This document shows, piece by piece, positions 53,300-64,000 of a stretch of 64,000 bases of DNA. The first letter of the stretch is position 1. Each line of letters starts with the position of its first letter. Both the position numbers and the translations under genes were made by a program. The DNA comes from Echiichthys vipera (taxonomy: Eukaryota > Chordata > Actinopteri > Perciformes > Trachinidae). The stretch spans positions 620,001 through 684,000 of the forward strand of contig OY829661.1 in NCBI GenBank assembly GCA_963691815.1, given 5' to 3'. The notes under the pieces were generated by a model. That model was not told the origin of the DNA, searched no databases, and was given only the letters and a program-made list of their open reading frames with translations.

Positions 53300-56200
53300 A
53301 ACATTCTTGAACCGACATTGTCTGGAAACCAATTTCCCTTGATGACCTACCAAGATCATATTAATATGAACTCTAGTGAAAAGCATAATGCAGGATCAAA
53401 GTAATATGTTTGTGTGCACTTAACATACCAGGTGTGTGACTTAAAATTTGAGAATTGTAACTTAACATTCTATAACTTTGACTTAATATTCTAGAATTGG
53501 AATTTAACATTCTAGAACTTTGACTTAACATTCTATAATTGTGATTTAACATTCTAGAACTTTGACTTAACATTCTAGAATTGTGATTTAACATTCTAGA
53601 ACTTTGACTTAACATTCTAGAATTGTAAATTAACATTCTTGAACCGACATTGTCTGGAAACCAATGTCCCTTGATGACCTACCAAGATCATAATCATATG
53701 AACTCTAGTGAAAAGCATAATGCAGGATCAAAGTAATATGTATGTGTGCACTTAACATACTAGGTGTGTGACTTAAAATTTGAGAATTGTAACTTAACAT
53801 TTTAGAACTTTAACTTAACATTCTATAATTGTGATTTAAAATTCTATAACTTTGACTTAACATTCTAGAACTGTGACTTACATTCTAGAACTTTGACTTA
53901 ACCTTCTAGAATTGTCATTTAACATTCTTGAACCGACATTGTCTGGAAACCAATGTCCCTTGATGACCTACCAAGATCATATTAAGATGAACTCTAGTGA
54001 AAAGCATAATGCAGGATCAGAGTAATATGTACGTGTGCACTTAACATACCAGGTGTGTGACTTAAATTTTGAGAATTGTAACTTAACATTCTAGAACATT
54101 GACTTAACATTCTAGAACTTTGACTAAACATTCTAGAACTTTTATTTAACATTCTGTAGTTGTTACTTTACATTCTAGAACTTTAACTTAAAATTCTATA
54201 ACTTTGACTTAACATTCTAGAAATGTGACTTACATTCTAGAACTTTAACTTAACATTCTAGAATTGTGATTTAACATTCTAGAACTTTGACTTAACATTC
54301 TAGAACTGTGAATTTACATTCCTGAACTGACCTTCTCTGGAAACCCATGTCCCATGATGTCCTCCCAAGATCAGATTAATATGAACTCTAGTGAATAGCA
54401 TAATGCAGGATCATTAGAATTTGTTAATGTGCACTTAACATACTAGGTATGTTACTTGAACTATGACTCAACATTCTAAAACTTTAAATTAACATTCTTG
54501 AACTATGATTTACCATTCCAACATTGTTACTTAACATTCTAGAACTGTGATTTAACATTCTAGAATTGTTACTTAACATTCTAGAACTTTGCCTTAACAT
54601 TCTAGAATTGTAACTTAACATTCTACAACTTTGACTTAACATTCTAGACCTGTGATTTAACATTCTAGAATTGTGACTTAACATTCTAGAATTTTGACTT
54701 AACATTCTAGAACTGTTATTTAACATGCTTGAATTGTTACTTAAAATTCTAGAACTTTGGCTTAACATTCTAAAACTGTAAATTAACATTCTAGATGAAA
54801 CTTAACATTCTAGAACATTGACTTAACATTCTAGAACTTTGACTTAAATTCTAGAACTTTTATTTAACATTCTGTAGTTGTTACTTTACATTCTAGAACT
54901 TTAACTTAAAATTCTATAACTTTGACTTAACATTCTAGAAATGTGACTTACATTCTAGAACTTTGACTTAACCTTCTAGAATTGTCATTTAACATTCTTG
55001 AACCGACATTGTCTGGAAACCAATTTCCCTTGATGACCTACCAAGATCATATTAATATGAACTCTAGTGAAAAGCATAATGCAGGATCAAAGTAATATGT
55101 TTGTGTGCACTTAACATACCAGGTGTGTGACTTAAAATTTGAGAATTGTAACTTAACATTCTATAACTTTGACTTAACATTCTAGAATTGTGAATTAACA
55201 TTTCTGAACTGACCTTCTCTGGAAACCCATGTCCCATGATGTCCTCCCAAGATCAGATTAATATGAACTCTAGTGAATAGCATAATGCAGGATCATTAGA
55301 ATATGTTAATTAACTGCTCGGGGCGCTGGTCACATGCAGCCCCCTCGCTCTAACATCTCTCCCTAATTGCATGTATAGGCCCTGTTTGTGCATGTGTGTA
55401 TTTCGGGCCTGTGTGTGTATTTATGTATAATAATAAGAGTGAAAAAATTCAATTTCCCCGTGCGGGATAAATAAAGTAATTCTTCTTCTTCTTCTTCTTA
55501 ATGTGCACTTAACATACTAGGTATCTGACTTGAACCAGGATCAACATTCTAAAACTTTAAATTAACATTCTAGAACTATGATTTACCATTCCAATATTGT
55601 TACTTAACATTCTAGAACTTTGCCTAACATTTTAGATTTGTGATTGAGCATTCTAGAATTGTTACTTAACATTCTAGAACTTTGACTTAACATTCTAGAA
55701 CTTTGACTTAACATTCTAGAACTTTAACTTAACATGTATTACTGTGAATTAACATTCTAGAATTGTTACTTAACATTCTAGAACTTTAACTTAACATTCT
55801 ATAACTTTGACCTAACATTCTAGACTGTGACTTACATTCTAGAACTTTGACTTAACCTTCTAGAATTGTCATTTAACATTCTTGAACCGACATTGTCTGG
55901 AAACCAATGTCCCTTGATGACCTACCAAGATCATATTAATATGAACTCTAGTGAAAAGCAAAATGCAGGATCAAAGTAATATGTTTGTGTTCTCTTAACA
56001 TACCAGGTGTGTGACTTAAAATTTGAGAATTGTAACTTAACATTCTATTACTTTGACTTAACATTCTAGAATTGTGATTTAACATTCTAGTACTTTGACT
56101 TAACATTCTAGAATTGTAAATTAACATTCTTGAACCGACATTGTCTGGAAACAAATGTCCCTTGATGACCTACCAAGATCATATCCATATGAACTCTAGT

Positions 56201-57087
56201 GAAAAGCATAATGCAGGATCAGAGTAATATGTACGTGTGCACTTAACATACCAGGTGTGTGACTTAAATTTTGAGAATTGTAATTTAACATTCTAGAACA
56301 TTGACTTAACATTCTAGAACTTTGACTAAACATTCTAGAACTTTTATTTAACATTCTGTAGTTGTTACTTTACATTCTAGAACTTTAACTTAAAATTCTA
56401 TAACTTTGACTTAACATTCTAGAAATGTGACTTACATTCTAGAACTTTGACTTTACATTCTAGAACTGTGAATTAACATTCCTGAACTGACTTTCTCTGG
56501 AAACCCATGTCCCATGATGTCCTCCCAAGATCAGATTAATATGAACTCTAGTGAATAGCATAAAGCAGGATCATTAGAATATGTTAATGTGCACTTAACA
56601 TACTAGGTATGTTACTTGAACTATGACTCAACATTCTAAAACTTAAAATTAACATTCTTGAACTATGATTTACCATTCCAATATTGTTACTTAACATTCT
56701 AGAACTGTGATTTAACATTCTAGAATTGTTACTTAACATTCTAGAACTTTGACTTAACATGCTAGAATTGTTACTTAACATTCTAGAATTTTGACTTAAC
56801 ATTCTAGAACTGTTATTTAACATGCTTGAATTGTTACTTAACATTCTAGAACTTTGGCTTAACATTCTAAAACTGTAAATTAACATTCTAGATGAAACTT
56901 AACATTTTAGAACTTTGACTAAACATTCTAGAATTGTGACTTATATTCTAGAACTTTTATTTAACATTCTGTAGTTGTTACTTTACATTCTAGAACTTTA
57001 ACTTAAAATTCTATAACTTTGACTTAACATTCTAGAAATGTGACTTACATTCTAGAACTTTGACTTAACCTTCTAGAATTGTCATTT
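53300..57087. repeat. 3,788-bp tandem unit, first unit
   Basis: Spacers at 53309, 53641, 53930, 54324 and 55000 recur at 57097, 57429, 57718, 58112 and 58788, all at +3,788. In copy 1 of the 13-kb segment the same offset is seen from 39375 and 39707 to 43163 and 43495, and it is then cut off at 43725. The edges given are approximate. Confidence 0.82.
55311..55502 (+). mobile_element. 192-bp retroelement 3'-end fragment (copy 2)
   Basis: This is the same fragment, at the same site in the same B spacer, at exactly +13,934 from the first. Because insertion point, tail length and flanks all agree, this is a passenger of the 13-kb duplication and not an independent insertion. It shows that the insertion came before the duplication. 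Confidence 0.78.
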
Positions 57088-58840
57088 AACATTCTTGAAC
57101 CGACATTGTCTGGAAACCAATTTCCCTTGATGACCTACCAAGATCATATTAATATGAACTCTAGTGAAAAGCATAATGCAGGATCAAAGTAATATGTTTG
57201 TGTGCACTTAACATACCAGGTGTGTGACTTAAAATTTGAGAGTTGTAACTTAACATTCTATAACTTTGACTTAACATTCTAGAATTGGGATTTAACATTC
57301 TAGAACTTTGACTTAACATTCTATAATTGTGATTTAACATTCTAGAACTTTGACTTAACATTCTAGAATTGTGATTTAACATTCTAGAACTTTGACTTAA
57401 CATTCTAGAATTGTAAATTAACACTCTTGAACCGACATTGTCTGGAAACCAATGTCCCTTGATGACCTACCAAGATCATAATCATATGAACTCTAGTGAA
57501 AAGCATAATGCAGGATCAAAGTAATATGTATGTGTGCACTTAACATACTAGGTGTGTGACTTAAAATTTGAGAATTGTAACTTAACATTTTAGAACTTTG
57601 ACTTAACATTCTATAATTGTGATTTAAAATTCTATAACTTTGACTTAACATTCTAGAACTGTGACTTACATTCTAGAACTTTGACTTAACCTTCTAGAAT
57701 TGTCATTTAACATTCTTGAACCGACATTGTCTGGAAACCAATGTCCCTTGATGACCTACCAAGATCATATTAAGATGAACTCTAGTGAAAAGCATAATGC
57801 AGGATCAGAGTAATATGTACGTGTGCACTTAACATACCAGGTGTGTGACTTAAATTTTGAGAATTGTAACTTAACATTCTAGAACATTGACTTAACATTC
57901 TAGAACTTTGACTAAACATTCTAGAACTTTTATTTAACATTCTGTAGTTGTTACTTTACATTCTAGAACTTTAACTTAAAATTCTATAACTTTGACTTAA
58001 CATTCTAGAAATGTGACTTACATTCTAGAACTTTAACTTAACATTCTAGAATTGTGATTTAACATTCTAGAACTTTGACTTAACATTCTAGAACTGTGAA
58101 TTTACATTCCTGAACTGACCTTCTCTGGAAACCCATGTCCCATGATGTCCTCCCAAGATCAGATTAATATGAACTCTAGTGAATAGCATAATGCAGGATC
58201 ATTAGAATTTGTTAATGTGCACTTAACATACTAGGTATGTTACTTGAACTATGACTCAACATTCTAAAACTTTAAATTAACATTCTTGAACTATGATTTA
58301 CCATTCCAACATTGTTACTTAACATTCTAGAACTGTGATTTAACATTCTAGAATTGTTACTTAACATTCTAGAACTTTGCCTTAACATTCTAGAATTGTT
58401 ACTTAACATTCTACAACTTTGACTTAACATTCTAGACCTGTGATTTAACATTCTAGAATTGTGACTTAACATTCTAGAATTTTGACTTAACATTCTAGAA
58501 CTGTTATTTAACATGCTTGAATTGTTACTTAAAATTCTAGAACTTTGGCTTAACATTCTAAAACTGTAAATTAACATTCTAGATGAAACTTAACATTTTA
58601 GAACTTTGACTAAAAATTCTAGAATTGTGACTTAAATTCTAGAACTTTTATTTAACATTCTGTAGTTGTTACTTTACATTCTAGAACTTTAACTTAAAAT
58701 TCTATAACTTTGACTTAACATTCTAGAAATGTGACTTACATTCTAGAACTTTGACTTAACCTTCTAGAATTGTCATTTAACATTCTTGAACCGACATTGT
58801 CTGGAAACCAATGTCCCTTGATGACCTACCAAGATCATAT
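57088..58840. repeat. 3,788-bp tandem unit, partial second unit
   Basis: This continues the 3,788-bp repeat after copy 2 of the 13-kb segment ends. It diverges from its partner after about 58850, where AGTAAAAAGC replaces AGTGAAAAGC. A local difference occurs near 58595, where ACATTTTAGAACTTTGAC replaces ACATTCTAGAACATTGAC. Confidence 0.82.
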
Positions 58841-59421
58841 TAAGATGAACTCTAGTAAAAAGCATAATGCAGGATCAAAGTAATATGTTCGTGTTTACTT
58901 AACATACCAGGTGTTTGTTTTAAAATTTGAGAATTGTAACTTAACATTCTAGAACTTTGACTTAACATTCTAGAATTGTGATTTAACATTCTAGAACTTT
59001 GACTTAACATTCTAGAACTGTGAATTAACATTCCTGAACTTACCTTCTCTGGAAACCCATGTCCCATGATGTCCTCCCAAGATCAGATTAATATGAACTC
59101 TAGTGAATAACATAATGCAGGATTATTAGAATATGTTAATGTGCACTTAACATACTAGGTATGTGACCCGAACTATGACTCAACATTCTAAAACTTTAAA
59201 TTATCATTCTTGAACTATGATTTACCATTCCAATATTATTACTTAACATTCTAGAACTTTGACTTAACATTCTAGAACTTTGACTAAACATTCTAGAACT
59301 TTGACTTAACATTCTAGAACTGTGATTTAACATTCTAGAATTGTTACTTAACATTCTAGAACTTTAACTTAACATTCTAGAACTTTAACTTAACATTCTA
59401 GAATTGTGAATTAACATTTCT
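58841..59421. repeat. Transition satellite before the 1,545-bp repeat
   Basis: Contains one A spacer tail (from 58788) with a degenerate end, GGTGTTTGTTTTAAAATTTG, and a B spacer at 59036 with several private changes (ACTTACCTTC, GAATAACATAATG, GATTATTAG, GTGACCCGAAC). The higher mutation load suggests a flank that has escaped recent homogenisation. No gene is visible. Confidence 0.8.
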
Positions 59422-60966
59422 GAACTGACCTTCTCTGGAAACCAATGTCCCATGATGTCCTCCCAAGATCAGATTAATATGAACTCTAGTGAAAAGCATA
59501 ATGCAGGATCAAAGTAATATGTACGTCTGCACTTAACATACCAGGTGTGTGACTTAAAATTTTAGAATTGTAACTTAACATTCTATAACTTTGACTTAAC
59601 ATTCTAGAATTGTGATTTAACATTCTAGAACTTTGACTTAACATTCTAGAATTGTGAATTAACATTTCTGAACTGACCTTCTCTGGAAACCCATGTCCCA
59701 TGATGTCCTCCCAAGATCAGATTAATATGAACTCTAGTGAATAGCATAATGCAGGATCATTAGAATATGTTAATGTGCATTTAACATACTAGGTATGTGA
59801 CTTGAACCAGGATCAACATTCTAAAACTTTAAATTAACATTCTAGAACTATGATTTACCATTCCAATATTGTTACTTAAATTTCTAGAACTTTGACTTAA
59901 AATTCTAGATTTGTGATTCAACATTCTAGAATTGTTACTTAACATTCTAGAACTTTGACTTAACATTCTAGAACTTTAACTTAACATTCTAGAACTGTGA
60001 ATTAACATTCTAGAATCGTTACTTAACATTCTAGAACTTTAACTTAACATTCTAGAACTTTGACTTAACATTCTAGAACTGTGAATTAACATTCCTGAAC
60101 TGACCTTCTCTGGAAACCCATGTCCCATGATGTCCTCCCAAGATCAGATTAATATGAACTCTAGTGAATAGCATAATGCAGGATCATTAGAATATGTTAA
60201 TGTGCACTTAACATACTAGGTATGTGACTTGAACCAGGATCAACATTCTAAAACTTTAAATTAACATTCTAAAACTATGATTTACCATTCCAATATTGTT
60301 ACTTAACATTCTAGAACTTTGCATAACATTTTAGATTTGTGATTCAACATTCTAGAATTGTTACTTAACATTCTAGAACTTTGACTTAACATTCTAGAAC
60401 TGTGAATTAACATTCTAGAATCGTTACTTAACATTCTAGAACTTTAACTTAACATTCTAGAACTTTGACTTAACATTCTAGAACTGTGAATTAACATTCC
60501 TGAACTGACCTTCTCTGGAAACCCATGTCCCAAGATGTCCTCCCAAGATCAGATTAATATGAACTCTAGTGAATAGCATAATGCAGGATCATTAAAATAT
60601 GTTAATGTGCACTTAACATACTAGGTATGTGACTTGAACCAGGATCAACATTCTAAAACTTTAAATTAACATTCTAGAACTATGATTTACCATTCCAATA
60701 TTGTTACTTAACATTCTAGAACTTTGCATAACATTTTAGATTTGTGATTCAACATTCTAGAATTGTTACTTAACATTCTAGAACTTTGACTTAACATTCT
60801 AGAACTTTAACTTAGCATTTATTACTGTGAATTAACATTCTAGAATTGTTACTTAACATTCTAGAACTTTAACTTAACATTCTATAACTTTGACTTAACA
60901 TTTTAGACTGTGACTTACATTCTAGAACTTTGACTTAACCTTCTAGAATTGTCATTTAACATTCCT
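59422..60966. repeat. 1,545-bp higher-order repeat, unit 1
   Basis: The unit has four spacers: a B-to-A chimera at 59422 and B spacers at 59670, 60097 and 60502. The next unit starts at 60967. All four spacers repeat at exactly +1,545 and again at +3,090. The unit is not an exact multiple of 21 because the spacers break the phase. Differences between units are single bases (for example CCCATGATG, CCCAGGATG and CCCATAATG in the first spacer of units 1 to 3). Confidence 0.95.
60097..60232 (+). repeat. Spacer B, reference example
   Basis: This is a clean copy of spacer B. Its blocks in order are GAACTGACCTTCTCTGG, AAACCCATGTCCCATGATG, TCCTCCCAAGATCAGAT, the shared core TAATATGAACTCTAGTGA, ATAGCATAATGCAGGATC, ATTAGAATATGTTAATG and TGCACTTAACATACTAGG. 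Two linked 3' flanks follow in different copies, either GAACCAGGATCAACATTC or GAACTATGACTCAACATTC. It is clearly related to spacer A throughout. Confidence 0.9.
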
Positions 60967-62511
60967 GAACTGACCTTCTCTGGAAACCAATGTCCCAGGA
61001 TGTCCTCCCAAGATCAGATTAATATGAACTCTAGTGAAAAGCATAATGCAGGATCAAAGTAATATGTACGTCTGCACTTAACATACCAGGTGTGTGACTT
61101 AAAATTTTAGAATTGTAACTTAACATTCTATAACTTTGACTTAACATTCTAGAATTGTGATTTAACATTCTAGAACTTTGACTTAACATTCTAGAATTGT
61201 GAATTAACATTTCTGAACTGACCTTCTCTGGAAACTTATGTCCCATGATGTCCTCCCAAGATCAGATTAATATGAACTCTAGTGAATAGCATAATGCAGG
61301 ATCATTAGAATATGTTAATGTGCATTTAACATACTAGGTATGTGACTTGAACCAGGATCAACATTCTAAAACTTTTAATTAACATTCTAGAACTATGATT
61401 TACCATTCCAATATTGTTACTTAAATTTCTAGAACTTTGACTTAAAATTCTAGATTTGTGATTCAACATTCTAGAATTGTTACTTAACATTCTAGAACTT
61501 TGACTTAACATTCTAGAACTTTAACTTAACATTCTAGAACTGTGAATTAACATTCTAGAATCGTTACTTAACATTCTAGAACTTTAACATAACATTCTAG
61601 AACTTTGACTTAACATTCTAGAACTGTGAATTAACATTCCTGAACTGACCTTCTCTGGAAACCCATGTCCCATGATGTCCTCCCAAGATCAGATTAATAT
61701 GAACTCTAGTGAATAGCATAATGCAGGATCATTAGAATATGTTAATGTGCACTTAACATACTAGGTATGTGACTTGAACCAGGATCAACATTCTAAAACT
61801 TTAAATTAACATTCTAAAACTATGATTTACCATTCCAATATTTTTACTTAACATTCTAGAACTTTGCATAACATTTTAGATTTGTGATTCAACATTCTAG
61901 AATTGTTACTTAACATTCTAGAACTTTGACTTAACATTCTAGAACTGTGAATTAACATTCTAGAATCATTACTTAACATTCTAGAACTTTAACTTAACAT
62001 TCTAGAACTTTGACTTAACATTCTAGAACTGTGAATTAACATTCCTGAACTGACCTTCTCTGGAAACCCATGTCCCATGATGTCCTCCCAAGATCAGATT
62101 AATATGAACTCTAGTGAATAGCATAATGCAGGATCATTAGAATATGTTAATGTGCACTTAACATACTAGGTATGTTACTTGAACCAGGATCAACATTCTA
62201 AAACTTTAAATTAACATTCTAGAACTATGATTTACCATTCCAATATTGTTACTTAACATTCTAGAACTTTGCATAACATTTTAGATTTGTGATTCAACAT
62301 TCTAGAATTGTTACTTAACATTCTAGAACTTTGACTTAACATTCTAGAACTTTAACTTAGCATTTATTACTGTGAATTAACATTCTAGAATTGTTACTTA
62401 ACATTCTAGAACTTTAACTTAACATTCTATAACTTTGACTTAACATTCTAGACTGTGACTTACATTCTAGAACTTTGACTTAACCTTCTAGAATTGTCAT
62501 TTAACATTCCT
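60967..62511. repeat. 1,545-bp higher-order repeat, unit 2
   Basis: Spacers at 60967 (B-to-A), 61215, 61642 and 62047 (B), in exact register with unit 1. Private changes include GAAACTTATGTCCC near 61230 and CAATATTTTTACTTAAC near 61835. No insertion or deletion is needed to align it with its neighbours at the spacer anchors. Confidence 0.95.
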
Positions 62512-64000
62512 GAACTGACCTTCTCTGGAAACCAATGTCCCATAATGTCCTCCCAAGATCAGATTAATATGAACTCTAGTGTATAGCATAATGCAGGATC
62601 AAAGTAATATGTACGTCTGCACTTAACATACCAGGTGTGTGACCTAATATTTGAGAATTGTAACTTAACATTCTATAACTTTGACTTAAAATTCTAGAAT
62701 TATGATTTAACATTCTAGAACTTTAACTTAACATTCTAGAATTGTGAATTAACATTTCTGAACTGACCTTCTCTGGAAACCCATGTCCCATGATGTCCTC
62801 CCAAGATCAGATTAATATGAACTCTAGTGAATAGCATAATGCAGGATCATTAGAATATGTTAATGTGCATTTAACATACTAGGTATGTGACTTGAACCAG
62901 GATCAACATTCTAAAACTTTAAATTAACATTCTAGAACTATGATTTACCATTCCAATATTGTTACTTAAATTTCTAGAACTTTGACTTAAAATTCTAGAT
63001 TTGTGATTCAACATTCTAGAATTGTTACTTAACATTCTAGAACTTTGACTTAACATTCTAGAACTTTAACTTAACATTCTAGAACTGTGAATTAACATTC
63101 TAGAATCGTTACTTAACATTCTAGAACTTTAACTTAACATTCTAGAACTTTGACTTAACATTCTAGAACTGTGAATTAACATTCCTGAACTGACCTTCTC
63201 TGGAAACCCATGTCCCATGATGTCCTCCCAAGATCAGATTAATATGAACTCTAGTGAATAGCATAATGCAGGATCATTAGAATATGTTAATGTGCACTTA
63301 ACATACTAGGTATGTGACTTGAACCAGGATCAACATTCTAAAACTTTAAATTAACATTCTAAAACTATGATTTACCATTCCAATATTGTTACTTAACATT
63401 CTAGAACTTTGCATAACATTTTAGATTTGTGATTCAACATTCTAGAATTGTTACTTAACATTCTAGAACTTTGACTTAACATTCTAGAACTGTGAATTAA
63501 CATTCTAGAATCGTTACTTAACATTCTAGAACTTTAACTTAACATTCTAGAACTTTGACTTAACATTCTAGAACTGTGAATTAACATTCCTGTACTGACC
63601 TTCTCTGGAAACCCATGTCCCATGATGTCCTCCCAAGATCAGATTAATATGAACTCTAGTGAATAGCATAATGCAGGATCATTAGAATATGTTAATGTGC
63701 ACTTAACATACTAGGTATGTGACTTGAACCAGGATCAACATTCTAAAACTTTAAATTAACATTCTAGAACTATGATTTACCATTCCAATATTGTTACTTA
63801 ACATTCTAGAACTTTGCATAACATTTTAGATTTGTGATTCAACATTCTAGAATTGTTACTTAACATTCTAGAACTTTGACTTAACATTCTAGAACTTTAA
63901 CTTAGCATTTATTATTGTGAATTAACATTCTAGAATTGTTACTTAACATTCTAGAACTTTAACTTAACATTCTATAACTTTGACTTAACATTCTAGACTG
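62512..64000. repeat. 1,545-bp higher-order repeat, unit 3, cut by the window end
   Basis: Spacers at 62512 (B-to-A), 62760, 63187 and 63592 (B). About 56 bp are missing at the window edge, so the repeat very probably continues beyond it. Private changes include GTGTATAGCATAATG at 62580, GTGACCTAATATTTG at 62640 and TGTACTGACC at 63591. Confidence 0.94.

Larger units (their letters stand above)
44485..57658. repeat. 13.17-kb near-identical segment, copy 2
   Basis: Partner of 30551-43724, in the same orientation. Spacer starts are those of copy 1 plus 13,934 (for example 44791, 45039, 45404, 45652). Beyond 57658 the two copies continue into different array contexts. The high identity means either a very recent duplication or gene conversion, or an assembly that placed two haplotypes in tandem; the sequence alone cannot decide. 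Confidence 0.95.
1..64000. repeat. Satellite array of 21-bp monomers with interspersed A and B spacers
   Basis: The whole window is built from one family of 21-bp monomers. The common form reads TTAACATTCTAGAACTTTGAC; frequent variants replace the second half with ATTGTGAT, ATTGTTAC, ACTGTGAA, ACTGTGAT or ACTTTAAC. Monomer runs of roughly 4 to 30 units are separated by about 135-bp spacers of two related types. The only clearly foreign sequence is a 192-bp insertion present twice. I see no unique single-copy sequence, so no gene is annotated. Pericentromeric or other heterochromatic satellite is the likely setting, but the sequence alone does not place it on a chromosome. Confidence 0.97.

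Noticed and set aside
60097..60232. CENP-B box in the spacers
   Set aside because: No match to the essential TTCG....A..CGGG bases in spacers or monomers.
1..64000. CRISPR array
   Set aside because: Repeats of 21 bp are directly adjacent without unique spacers, the longer spacers are themselves repeated, and there are no cas genes. The window is eukaryotic satellite.

Overview
This window is one continuous block of eukaryotic satellite DNA. I find no protein-coding gene, no RNA gene and no bacterial-type operon in it. The base unit is an AT-rich 21-bp monomer carrying the palindrome TTCTAGAA (which contains an XbaI site) followed by variable bases, then the next TTAACA. Short monomer runs are broken at 0.2-0.7 kb intervals by one of two related non-monomer spacers of about 135 bp. 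Spacer A has a GAACCGACATTGTCTGG start, GACCTACC in the middle and ACATACCAGGTGTGTGAC at the end. Spacer B has a GAACTGACCTTCTCTGG start, GTCCTCCC in the middle and ACATACTAGGTATGTGAC at the end. The two share a central core (TAATATGAACTCTAGTGA, then GCATAATGCAGGATCA).

Layout. 1-4.6 kb: two diverged copies of a roughly 2.6-kb unit. 4.6-9.3 kb: spacer-B-rich array, including a diverged relative of the terminal higher-order repeat. 9.37-12.99 kb: a 1,811-bp tandem pair. 13-20.2 kb: mixed, mostly spacer A, with a 146-bp tandem pair near 14.0 kb and a truncated spacer at 15.5 kb. 20.2-22.5 kb: a 1,112-bp tandem pair. 22.5-30.5 kb: mixed array with 840-bp and 637-bp tandem pairs. 30.55-43.72 kb and 44.485-57.66 kb: two almost identical copies of a 13.17-kb segment at an offset of 13,934 bp, separated by about 760 bp of different array sequence. 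Each copy contains a 1,081-bp tandem pair and the same 192-bp retroelement fragment. 57.7-59.4 kb: partial further copy of a 3,788-bp unit. 59.4-64.0 kb: a regular 1,545-bp higher-order repeat, almost three units, with four spacers per unit in exact register.

Organism. The array type, apparent CpG decay and the embedded fragment (AATAAA signal plus a TTC-type simple-repeat tail) point to an animal genome. The fragment looks to me like the 3' end of a teleost-fish non-LTR retrotransposon or SINE. That is recognition from memory, not a database match.

The many open frames on the minus strand are artefacts: 21 bp is exactly seven codons and the reverse complement of every monomer contains ATG, so the array reads as seven-residue repeats such as MLSQSSR. 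The more interesting content is structural: a hierarchy of duplications whose break points can be read, reciprocal A/B spacer chimeras that mark crossover in one shared core, and a very large number of heat-shock-element-like TTCnnGAA motifs spaced two helical turns apart.
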